NCBI GenBank assembly: GCA_964384025.1
Contig: CAYLJJ010000088.1
Location: 1 to 28,769, forward strand
DNA: 28,769 nucleotides
Direction: 5' to 3'
Source: CAYLJJ01 sp964384025
Lineage (GTDB): Bacteria; Myxococcota_A; Bradymonadia; UBA7976; UBA1532
Below the pieces are notes generated by a model. It saw only the letters and a list, made by a program, of their open reading frames with translations, did no database searches and was not told the origin of the DNA. Below, in pieces: positions 8,266 to 17,856 of this stretch (position 1 is the first letter of the stretch; each line of letters opens with the position of its first letter). The translations under genes were made by a program, and so were the position numbers.

Positions 8266-9634
8266 GTTAAAGCAGCGATTTGAGTCCTGACATCTGAGTT
8301 GAACGATACAGTCACGAATTTGGGGGTTATCGTCCTGTTCACAGTCCTGTAGACATCTCTCTTGATCAAAGGTCCCAAAGGGTGCGCAGCTCCCCAGATG
8401 TTGGCAAACAGTGGCGCAGTCTGATTGCATCTCAAAACAGGCGCTGATCTCCTGGCAATTTGCTTGAAGAATACATTGGTGACGGTTGGGATCATCAGCC
8501 TGACAATCTCTGATACAGGACTCCTGATCAAAAAGGTTGCCTGGAGGAGTGCAGCTTTGGAGATGTTGACAAGCTGCTTGGCAGCCATCTCCAACAGGAG
8601 GCTCTACCTCATAACAACGCCCCATCTCCTGGCACTCGGAGACGAGCAGACAATCTCTGAGGCCCTGATCCTGTTCACACTGCTGAAGACAAGTTGCTTG
8701 AGCAAAGGAGCCGCCTGGGGGGTTACAAGAGGCGAGATGTTCACAGGCCGCTGCGCAGCTCTGCTCTTCAGATGGAGGCAGCTCTCCGAAGCAGGTCGGG
8801 AGCGCTTCACAGTCGGCGTTGAGGATACACTCCCAACTCTCTGGTGCAGGGTCCTGCTCACAGCCTTGAATGCAGCCCTCATGCTCAAAGCCAGAGCCTG
8901 GGGGAGCGCAGTGGCCGAGGTGCTGACAGACCGTCTCACAGCTTGGGGGTCTCTCTCCCTCCCCAAAGCAGGCCTGGATTGCTCCACAGTCGCTCTCTAC
9001 AACACAGCTGCGCTGCTCCAAGAGAGAATCTTGCTCGCAATCCTGAAGGCAGCCTGCTTGATCGACCTGACTTCCAGGAGGAGCACACTCCTGCAAACGG
9101 AGACAGACATTTTCACAATTGGCCTCCACGGGATCGATAGGAGGTTCACCGCCGAAACAGTCAGAGAGCGCCTCACAGGCTGAGTTGAGTAAGCACTCCT
9201 CTCGTTGAGGATTTGAATCTGCCCTGCAATCTCTTAAACAGCTCTCCGACTCAATAGAAGCTCCGGGCGGAGCACAGTCTTCCAAGTGCTGACAGACCGC
9301 TTCACACTCGCTGGGATCTTGGACCTGAACATCTGCTTGAGGCAGCCCTCCCTGATCTGCTTGAGGCAGCCCTCCCTGATCTGCTTGAGGCAGCCCTCCC
9401 TGATCTGCTNNNNNNNNNNNNNNNNNNNNNNNNNNNNNNNNNNNNNNNNNNNNNNNNNNNNNNNNNNNNNNNNNNNNNNNNNNNNNNNNNNNNNNNNNNN
9501 NNNNNNNNNTGAGAGAGAGGCGGTGGAGTGCCCATCTCTTGGACGCTCCAAGCTGCTGGAGGAACTGAGGGACCGTTGTCATCGTCACAGGCCAACAAAG
9601 AGAGGAGCAGGAGAGGTGGGGTGAGGAAGCGCAT
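8242..9634 (-). CDS. Cys-rich lipoprotein with six eight-cysteine modules (interrupted by assembly gap)
   Basis: Starts with ATG at 9634, with GGAG five bases upstream. The signal peptide has lipobox SLLAC (Cys16) followed directly by three Asp residues. After about 41 residues the sequence hits the 100-N gap (9410-9509) and resumes in an 8-residue repeat (QADQGGLP) and then six modules of about 55-65 residues. Each module has the pattern C-x3-C-x5-C-(x)n-C-x3-C-(x)n-C-x5-C-x5-C, usually with a PPG turn after the third Cys (CEAVC, CENVC, CETVC, CAAAC, CQAAC, CATVC). The even Cys number suggests disulfide-stapled domains outside the cytoplasm. The two sides of the gap are in different frames as written, so the true gap length is not 100. 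Function is unknown; a surface adhesin or binding scaffold is possible. Confidence 0.82.
9331..9409. repeat. 24-bp tandem repeat next to the assembly gap
   Basis: ATCTGCTTGAGGCAGCCCTC begins each 24-bp unit, with copies starting at 9331, 9355 and 9379 and a fourth, cut by the gap, at 9403. The copies are nearly identical. On the minus strand each encodes QADQGGLP. The repeat is probably why the assembly broke here, so the true copy number is unknown. Confidence 0.9.
9410..9509. other. Scaffold gap of 100 N
   Basis: A run of exactly 100 undetermined bases inside the Cys-rich lipoprotein gene. A round-number run is normally a placeholder for unknown length. The reading frames left and right of it do not match at this spacing. 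Confidence 0.98.
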
Positions 9635-9683
9635 AGGATCTCCGAGTTGGGTGGTTGGAGAGCAGTAGTTGGAATAATCCCTG

Positions 9684-9716
9684 GGCTTCTAAAAAAACAG
9701 TCATTTGTTTGAAGCC
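9684..9716. promoter_or_regulatory. Imperfect hairpin between divergent lipoprotein genes
   Basis: GGCTTC-T-AAA and TTTGAAGCC can pair as a 9-bp stem with one bulged T, around an A-rich loop. It lies in the 247-base region between the starts at 9634 (minus) and 9882 (plus), which must hold both promoters. I see no clear -35/-10 pair. The hairpin could be an operator or a chance structure. Confidence 0.25.
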
Positions 9717-9881
9717 AAGATGAGCTGCAGTATGAGTTGTTCTCAGCTCTTTGAAGAGGGTGTGTTCTATAGCCACTTCGAGAGGGGGGAGATCTCATCT
9801 TACAATTCCAGGAAAAGAGCCTAGAGCGGCTTAAATCCTGCGTGTAGATTGAAGAGTCTGAAGAAATGAGCGGAGCCATAT

Positions 9882-12377
9882 ATGCAATCTCTCGTTAAAA
9901 TCTCACTCCTGGCTATTCTATTTGCCGGTTGTGCAGATGAAGGCGCCAGTGAAGAGACTGAAGAACTGGGACCCTCTACCGGCACCTGTCCTACCGGCAA
10001 ATGTGATGGTCTGGCTGACACCCTCAAAGACTACTATGACGATATGCGTTCTATTCGTCTGGATGATCTGGCGGGTTTGGGAGTCAACATCGCCAGCAAA
10101 GAGCTCAACGACTACCTGGGAGATGTCCCTTTTGTTGACATCAAAATTGGAGATACCACCCTCTTTGGGACTCCTCGCGAACTCTTTGAGCAGGTCATCG
10201 TTGAAGATCTTTCTAAGCTCAAAGCAGGCTTGACAGAGGGCTTGGGAGAGCACGCCTTCGCCACCTATATCAACGGATTGCGCCTTAAGACTCTGGGAGG
10301 CTCCGAGGCAGTATTCGCTGAGAGCAGCTTTAAGTTAGGCGCTCAGCATGGTGCCAGCTGGGGCCTTGATCTGGGCGAGATTCTGGGCTCTGTCGGCTTT
10401 AATGGTGGAGGTGATCTTGAGGCGATCATCATCGCTCCTTACCGAGACAATCTAGAGGCAGCCTGGAAAAACCCCCTGGGCTCACTCCAGGCGATGCGAG
10501 GCTTTGTGCTTCCCCAAGATTGGGAGGATGTCCGAGAGATGCATGCGGGTGAGAGCATGGCCCTCAGAGGCAACGGTGGCTTGGGCTTTAACCTGGGCCT
10601 GGGGATCCCCATCATAATCGGCACTGTCGCTGACTATGTAACCCTGCGCAGTCGGATCAGCGCCGCCGCTCGCGTTAGTTTGAAGGGAGTCCTGGATGTT
10701 CAGCTGATCCGCGGCGAGGGTCATGAGGCCTTTGTAGATGTGGGCCTCAGCCGCGCGTATATGGATCACTTTGAGTTGGCCCTGAGCACTGGATGGGGGG
10801 TCTCTGGGCTCCCTGAGGTTGAGCTTGATCTCGGACCCGTAGATCTGGATCTCGCTGAGATCGCGGGTAAGGCCCTAGAGAAGCATCTCAACCGCAAGCT
10901 TTCGGTCTTCTCCGCTCAAGTCAGCCAGGGCAGCGAGGAGAGCCGCATGACCGTGGCGCGCTTCCGCTTTAACCTCTCCAAGGAGAGCGAAGAGAATCGC
11001 CAAGCGCTGGCCCAGGCTCTGCGCGCCGATCTACGTTTGGCCCAGGCCCTCGCAAATCGTCCTGAGAGCGGCATCGTCCAAGATCTGGATCTCAGCAAGG
11101 ACACTCGCTCTGAGTCCAGCTATCTAGGCTTCCGTTTCCTGAGCATGAACTTCTTTAAGAGTCAGAACTTTAATACAGGCAGCGTTCATATTGAGGCGGA
11201 TGGCGCGCATCAGACTCTGCTCTTCAGCGAGCTGGAGCGCAGCGGCGGGCTCTTCTTCACCGAGCGCAGTACGAAGTGGCGCCAATTGACCTCATTGCTC
11301 ACCCGAGATGGTCGACTTATGGACGCCAGCAACAACGCCCGCCTCACCATTCGTGAGGGAGACCGGTTTATGGATCGCGATACGGTTCTTGATCATGTCG
11401 ACCCTCTCTTGATGTGGATGATCGGCTTTGAACAGACCTTAGAGATCGCCCACTTCAGCGACCAACTCTACGCCTTCGTAGATGACTTTTGCCCGTCACC
11501 CTCAGTACCGATCTCAGGGGAGCCTGATGAAGAAGCTGCTGCTGAGGAGGCCTATAAAGCCTGTGTTGCGACTCTCTATGAGCAGGGGTCTTACCTGGAT
11601 CTCATGAAGTGGGGCCGTGATCTCTACAGCGATCTTGCACAGGACCTCCCCTTTGATGGTTTCGATGAGCGCTTTACCTCTGCCTCTGAGCTGGCCCGCA
11701 CTCTCTTTGATATGAAGATGGGCGTCTCTGGCATCCATCAATACCCCGCCTTCTTCCGGGGACCAGACGGCAGCATCCTCAGCCAGATCCGCTTCTCTCA
11801 GGAGGCTATCCAGCAGATCTTCAACAGCAGCCCAGGGCAGCTCCGCCTCGCCCTAGAGCAGGTCCTCCGCTTGATGCGCGCAGATCGAGAAGATGAGCCT
11901 CAGGAGAATCAGGATGATGCTCGCAAATATGCTGAGCGCAAGGCAAGAAACCTGGACGCAACGCAGGCTGAGTTTAAATCGATCCAGAGCCTTTACCAGC
12001 AGCTCAACACCGTAGCAGGTCTCAAGTTCACAGGAGAGGCTCCCCTGGGTGAGCATGCTCATCTGCTGCTGGTCCCGGTCAGCCAGCCTGGAGATCTTGA
12101 TATGGCCACCGTAGCAGAGCAAAAGGGGGATCTGCTGGAGCAGCTCTTCCCAAGACTGGAGGAGCGCATCGGCAGCTTGGGAGTCTATGAAGAGTTCCTC
12201 CTGGGTTACAGTCTGCTTCAACTTGTCGATCCACCTCAGGTGGAGCTGCTCCTCAGTTACCAGTTCAAGGGCAGCGACTCCGAGGATTTTCAGGATTATG
12301 TTAAGCGTATCTATACTCGAGGAGTGAGCCCCCTTATCGAAACGGGACGCTTTATTTTAGAAGAACTCATTCCCTAA
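9882..12377 (+). CDS. Large lipoprotein of unknown function (831 residues)
   Basis: Starts with ATG at 9882; GGAG is 8 bases upstream. The signal peptide ends in lipobox LFAGC (Cys17). An acidic linker follows and then the motif CPTGKCDG (Cys36, Cys41), which could form a small disulfide loop. About residues 45-340 are Gly-rich with alternating strands (LGLGIPI, VDVGLSRAYM, ELALSTGWG), suggesting a beta-rich domain. The remainder is mainly helical, with two acidic stretches near 545 and 680 (EEAAAEEA, DREDEPQENQDD). There are no transmembrane helices after the signal. I do not recognise the family. It is probably anchored in the outer or inner membrane facing the periplasm or cell surface. 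It sits between two Cys-rich lipoprotein genes on the opposite strand, so the three may form one accessory patch. GC content and codon use match the core genes. Confidence 0.88.
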   Translation: MQSLVKISLLAILFAGCADEGASEETEELGPSTGTCPTGKCDGLADTLKDYYDDMRSIRLDDLAGLGVNIASKELNDYLGDVPFVDIKIGDTTLFGTPRELFEQVIVEDLSKLKAGLTEGLGEHAFATYINGLRLKTLGGSEAVFAESSFKLGAQHGASWGLDLGEILGSVGFNGGGDLEAIIIAPYRDNLEAAWKNPLGSLQAMRGFVLPQDWEDVREMHAGESMALRGNGGLGFNLGLGIPIIIGTVADYVTLRSRISAAARVSLKGVLDVQLIRGEGHEAFVDVGLSRAYMDHFELALSTGWGVSGLPEVELDLGPVDLDLAEIAGKALEKHLNRKLSVFSAQVSQGSEESRMTVARFRFNLSKESEENRQALAQALRADLRLAQALANRPESGIVQDLDLSKDTRSESSYLGFRFLSMNFFKSQNFNTGSVHIEADGAHQTLLFSELERSGGLFFTERSTKWRQLTSLLTRDGRLMDASNNARLTIREGDRFMDRDTVLDHVDPLLMWMIGFEQTLEIAHFSDQLYAFVDDFCPSPSVPISGEPDEEAAAEEAYKACVATLYEQGSYLDLMKWGRDLYSDLAQDLPFDGFDERFTSASELARTLFDMKMGVSGIHQYPAFFRGPDGSILSQIRFSQEAIQQIFNSSPGQLRLALEQVLRLMRADREDEPQENQDDARKYAERKARNLDATQAEFKSIQSLYQQLNTVAGLKFTGEAPLGEHAHLLLVPVSQPGDLDMATVAEQKGDLLEQLFPRLEERIGSLGVYEEFLLGYSLLQLVDPPQVELLLSYQFKGSDSEDFQDYVKRIYTRGVSPLIETGRFILEELIP

Positions 12378-12550
12378 CTATCATAGATCAACATTCGTTG
12401 AGCACAGATTATCCCTTCAAAATGACCACATCGTTAAGAGAGCGCAATCCTATTACTCCTATCCAGTGCACAGAACGAACGCCATCATTTAAGACTTCCG
12501 ACTCGATCTATTTTTGCAGTCTTGTCTACGCTCAGTCAAGGCTGGCTTCA
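12378..12550. other. Intergenic spacer between convergent genes
   Basis: 173 bases between the stops of the plus-strand lipoprotein and the AT-rich minus-strand lipoprotein. I see no strong hairpin with a T run on either strand and no coding potential. Confidence 0.5.
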
Positions 12551-13591
12551 TCACGGCAATGGGTCATGAGGCGGGGGCAGTTCGACGTCTAAACATTCTG
12601 CCATTTTTTCACAGCGTCTATATTCATCGCGTTCGCGAATAGTTCTATTAACACAGTCTTCTGTCTCTTGTGTTGGTTCTCTAAATACACAGGAGAGTTG
12701 GCAAAATTCAGGATTAAAAAATGGCAGGTTGTGCTCATTGCATATTGAAAAATTATCGCATATATTCCGACATCGATTGCGTAAATAGATATTTGGATCC
12801 TCACAAAGCGTTTCTAATTCTAAAGCAGCGATAACATTAGGGATAGTATCATTAGGATTGTTCACTTGGCAAGCTTCATCAGTTTTGTTATGGCTATATT
12901 TTTCATTGCTATGAACAGTGTACAGGTTACATACGCCTTTACCAAGGTAGTAAATCTCGTTTCCATCCGTAGAATCTGCAATTGCACTATTTTCATCGCA
13001 ATTTGCTGGCAAACAACGATTAAAATAGTCCGCAATCTGGTCGCATTCATTGTTTTGAATGTTCATATAGCACATATGTGCGTCGTAGCATCTGTGTATA
13101 TTTCTCATGCATAAAAATTGTTCGTGATATTGACCGGTGTATTGCTCTGAACATTGATCTAGAAAGATATTCATTTCATCTGATTCGGACCCGACTCTAA
13201 AACCATAACAAGATAATAGTTTTACGCATTGGGATAGTGGACAATTATTTATATAACTTGGTGGCTTAATCCAACGTATAATTTCAACAATATCCTGCAC
13301 TGTTCCATTGGATTCACAGTCAACATCGTGCACATCTCCATCTCTTTCGCCGCAAAAATCGTATAGATCATCGATGAGAGACCCATCATCACCACATTCA
13401 TCTAAAAATATATCCATACAATAGATAATGTTCATCGCCCAGTCACTGCATTTATCCACCTGAGCATCTGGCTCAGCATCAAGCTGAGTGTCAGTTTTTT
13501 GAGCGTCCACCACTGTTTCAGAGTAGCTCCGATCAAACTCCGTCACAAAACTACATCCAAACACCATCAAGAGAGGGGCAAAGTATTTCAT
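12551..13591 (-). CDS. AT-rich Cys-rich lipoprotein related to the eight-Cys family
   Basis: A 346-residue protein starting with ATG at 13591. Its signal peptide ends in lipobox MVFGC (Cys13). An Asp/Gln/Thr-rich linker leads into a body with over 30 cysteines. The last 75 residues repeat the pattern seen in the 8242-9634 gene: CRNIC, then FSIC, EFCQLSC, EDC, RRC and EKMAEC. This is C-x3-C-x5-C-x12-C-x3-C-x10-C-x13-C-x5-C. Earlier segments hold looser versions (for example CMRNIHRCYDAHMC). The gene is far more AT-rich than its neighbours, with many AAT, ATA and TAT codons, which suggests a separate origin or relaxed selection. It is presumably exported, lipid-anchored and disulfide-rich. No enzymatic motif is seen. 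The ORF is long and intact, so I take it as real. Confidence 0.85.
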   Translation of the reverse strand: MKYFAPLLMVFGCSFVTEFDRSYSETVVDAQKTDTQLDAEPDAQVDKCSDWAMNIIYCMDIFLDECGDDGSLIDDLYDFCGERDGDVHDVDCESNGTVQDIVEIIRWIKPPSYINNCPLSQCVKLLSCYGFRVGSESDEMNIFLDQCSEQYTGQYHEQFLCMRNIHRCYDAHMCYMNIQNNECDQIADYFNRCLPANCDENSAIADSTDGNEIYYLGKGVCNLYTVHSNEKYSHNKTDEACQVNNPNDTIPNVIAALELETLCEDPNIYLRNRCRNICDNFSICNEHNLPFFNPEFCQLSCVFREPTQETEDCVNRTIRERDEYRRCEKMAECLDVELPPPHDPLP

Positions 13592-14394
13592 GTTTGGCAG
13601 TGTGGCTGGCCAGGGGCTTTAGAGCAAATGAAAGAGGAGATAGCAATTCAAAGAGATGAGGGGGCGATCATGGTCGATAAGATGCCATCCACCTTCTACA
13701 GAGCATCATGATCGGGATGAAAAAGCATGTTCAAAGCCGAGACTTCTGCGACTTCAATGTGAGGCGGAATGAGTGAACCCCCAGATCCCCTCACCTTTGT
13801 CGCCTATCGCCCTTATAGTTCGCCTCAAAGGCGCAGCTTACCCAGGTCTGAGCATTAAAATGCTTTCCAGGCCATTAAGCATGAACCACTGGCTGCGGAT
13901 CCATCAAGCCCATCGTAATTATTGATAAAATAGCTGATTGTCAGAAAACAATATGGGCCATATGCCGAGGTCGACGATTGGCCGCAGCGGGCTTGTTCTA
14001 GCAAACTCGATACATCGATCAGCTCGGTAGGATAGCCAACTGTCGCTGTACCTTCAGCCGTTTTCCTGCCTCCTCACGAAAGCCCTCACTTCTAAATTTG
14101 AGCAAAATGGCTGCTGAGTTGCTCATCTGGGAGTCTGCTTTTGTCCTTCGGACTCAACCGCCTGCGTCCACTCCACACCAGGCCAACTCTCCAAGCCTTC
14201 AATGAGCCCATCCTTAAAGCCCTCTCCTCAAGGCCATTTTTTAAGCCCCCGTCTGGATCTTAAAGCTCTCCTTGAAGAGATTTTCTTCTCACCCGCTTGA
14301 CAGCCTCAGGGCAGTGATTATCGTCCGCCGCCTGTAGGAACAGCACGCCGGATCAGCCACCGGTTTATAGACCCTTGGAAAGCGAGGAGTGATC
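13592..14394. other. Gene-poor region with scraps of decayed reading frame
   Basis: About 800 bases with no intact gene. It would hold the promoter of the AT-rich lipoprotein (left end) and of groESL (right end). On the minus strand, short protein-like stretches occur in different frames. One, about 14140-14250, reads GFKDGLIEGLESW. Another, within 14020-14130, reads MSNSAAILLKF and continues to LKVQRQLAILPS and a stop. A third (13855-14073) is open without a start codon. This resembles a decayed gene with frameshifts, but each piece could be chance. Small palindromes also occur (AGCATT-AA-AATGCT at 13851-13864). I see no tRNA. Confidence 0.35.
14297..14324 (+). promoter_or_regulatory. Candidate groESL promoter
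   Basis: A perfect TTGACA (14297-14302) is followed after 16 bases by TATCGT (14319-14324), a partial -10 match, about 70 bases before the groES start. The upstream base gives CTTGACA, which resembles a heat-shock -35, but no CCCCAT-type -10 follows. I see no CIRCE inverted repeat (TTAGCACTC-N9-GAGTGCTAA), so HrcA control at the usual site is not supported. Confidence 0.4.
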
Positions 14395-14685
14395 ATGAAG
14401 ATCAGGCCACTGTATGATCGAATTATCGTCAAGCGCATAGAGGCGGAGACTCGGACCAAGAGCGGCCTTTATATCCCCGATAGCGCGAAAGAAAAGCCCA
14501 TCGAGGGTGAGGTCACCGCCGTGGGCAATGGCAAGGTGATGGATGATGGCGCTGTCCGCGCCCTAGAGGTGCAGGTCGGAGATCACATCCTCTTCGGCAA
14601 GTACAGCGGGACTGAGATCAAGCTTGAGGGCGAAGAGCACCTCATCCTCCGTGAAGAGGAAGTCCTCGCGATCATCGAGCGCTGA
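14395..14685 (+). CDS. groES: Co-chaperonin GroES
   Basis: A 96-residue GroES that caps the GroEL chamber in the cytoplasm during ATP-driven folding. Family marks are present: the IRPLYDRIIVKR start, the mobile-loop region around ETRTKSGLYIP, EKPIEGEV and VGNGK, the VGDHILFGKYSGTEIKLEGEE segment and a final ILREEEVLAII. Length is typical. GAGGAG lies five bases before the ATG at 14395; an upstream GTG at 14389 overlaps this site and is unlikely to be used. groEL begins 28 bases after the stop, so the two form the standard operon. Confidence 0.98.
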   Translation: MKIRPLYDRIIVKRIEAETRTKSGLYIPDSAKEKPIEGEVTAVGNGKVMDDGAVRALEVQVGDHILFGKYSGTEIKLEGEEHLILREEEVLAIIER

Positions 14686-14713
14686 TTAAAAGATTTATAA
14701 GAGGAGTTTGGAA

Positions 14714-16344
<1,631 letters not shown>

Positions 16345-16348
<4 letters not shown>

Positions 16349-17856
16349 GAACCCCTTCTAAGCTCTTCCCAGAAGCGCAAACCTCGGCTCAGATCCTGTT
16401 TCTGGGCTGAGTGCAGTGCCCTCAGTTTCAGAGGAATCTGCCGAAACTCTTTCGCTTGAAGCAGATCTGAATAATCTCGCTCTTGCTCTCCCAGCAGCTG
16501 CCTTCCCTGAGAGACTCTCAAACGGATTATAGCTGACTCGGGGGCTAGATCTGCGGTCTGAAGCCAGTAGCGCTCCTCAGCGCAGCTCACCTCCTCTTCA
16601 AGACGTAAGATCTCATGCGGAGGGGGATCCTCTAAACCTCTTGGGGTTACAGAAGGAGTTGAGGGCTGAACGACCGTTTTGGAACTCAGGACCAAGGAGC
16701 CCCAGGGGTCAAAGTCTGCCCAGGGATCTTTGGGTGGTTCAGGAATTGGAGGGGGATCTGGCTCCAGCAGTTCTGGCTCTGGCTCTTTAGGAGGATCAGG
16801 CTCTTCAGGCGGTTCCGATTCGAGCAGCTCAGATTCAGGACTCTTTGAGGGTTCTGTCCCAAGCAGCTCAAGCTCAGGTGCCTTCTCAAGCTCAGGTGCT
16901 CTAGAGAGAGGAGAGGGTTCAAAATCAACAGAGGGAGACTCCAGCATCTCCAAACGCAGCTCTCCTGGATCTTCTAGCAGTCGATCCACCAAGCGAGCGA
17001 TCCTCTGCCCAAAGACGCGATCCTTAAGGATGGCAGGCTTCATCCGACGAACCGCTTTGGGCAGCTCTGCCTCTAGGGGGAGCGTGATCAGATGAGGCAG
17101 CTCATAGGAGAGATAGCGGCGACAAACCACGGAGAGCGCCCCTTGCACACGCTGCTCCTCCCTCTGAGAAGCCATATTGATGATCAGGCGAGCTTTAAAG
17201 CGCTCCAACAGCCCCTTGGCTTGAAGAGCCAGCTGAGGCTCCCGCTCCATAAACAGCTCAAAGAGGCCCTCTATGGCGTCGATGCGCGCCTCAGCTCGAG
17301 GCCGTGCGGCGCGATCCAGAGCGCGGCGAACCCAGGGTAGGGGAGGCAGCCCTCGCTCCAGGAGGCGAAAGATAGCGGCCTTAAGAAAAGCATAGGCGTT
17401 CTGAATCGAAGTAGGCTCTGGCCCGGTCACCAAGAGCCCCAACCCCGCTAAGTTGAAGAGGTCTAAGATGTTGTAGTGGGTCCCCGCTCCAAGATCGATC
17501 AGGATAAAGTCCAGCTCCATCGCCAATAGGCTGCGGATGAGATAGAGGCGCTCCATGGGTCGAGGGTGAGCGGCGCGGAGGATCGCAGCGGCTCCGCTGA
17601 TCAGCTCTAAGCCAGGCGTACTCGTAGAGAGTCGGAGCTGCTGCTCATCGATCTCAGCTGCGAGGAACTCATCTAAGGTGTGCTCAGGGCGGATGATGCC
17701 CAGGAGAGTATGAAGGTTGGCCGCCCCTAGATCGGCGTCTAAGAGGAGAGTTTTATAGCCTCGACGGGCCAGCTCTCCGCCCACATTGGCGCAGACCAAG
17801 CTTTTGCCAACACCGCCCTTGCCCCCACCAAAGGCCCAGACTGCAGGCCCCCTCAT
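16345..17856 (-). CDS. MinD/ParA-like ATPase with Pro/Glu-rich tail
   Basis: A 503-residue P-loop ATPase. The N-terminal 290 residues carry a deviant Walker A, GGGKGGVGKS (Lys13 signature and Lys18), then LLLDADLGAANLHTLLG (Walker A' type) and FILIDLGAG (Walker B region). Helical segments follow. Such proteins switch between monomer and membrane- or partner-bound dimer and position other complexes; the FlhG/MinD branch fits best. From about residue 310 to 400 there is a Pro/Glu/Ser tail with PEPP and PEL-type units. A small C-terminal module (about 415-500) of strands and helices follows, which I do not recognise. The stop codon of the HEAT protein gene overlaps this ATG (ATGA), so the two are translationally coupled. 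It is the last gene of a four-gene set with two OM barrels. Confidence 0.9.

Noticed and set aside
8425..9183. A 252-codon plus-strand frame opposite the Cys-rich lipoprotein
   Set aside because: It is the complement of repeated Cys modules; no start context and no recognisable protein features.
9635..9879. N-terminal extension of the Cys-rich gene to a start at 9879
   Set aside because: That frame only joins the Cys-rich part because the gap was written as 100 N; the real start with lipobox is at 9634 in another frame.
13855..14073. A 72-codon open frame on the minus strand
   Set aside because: It has no usable start codon near its 5' end and its length is not significant; kept only as part of the remnant observation.
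13592..14394. tRNA or other structured RNA in the gene-poor stretch
   Set aside because: No T-arm consensus (GGTTCRANYCC) or cloverleaf could be found by eye.
14200..14395. CIRCE element for HrcA control of groESL
   Set aside because: I looked for TTAGCACTC-N9-GAGTGCTAA and found no match upstream of groES.
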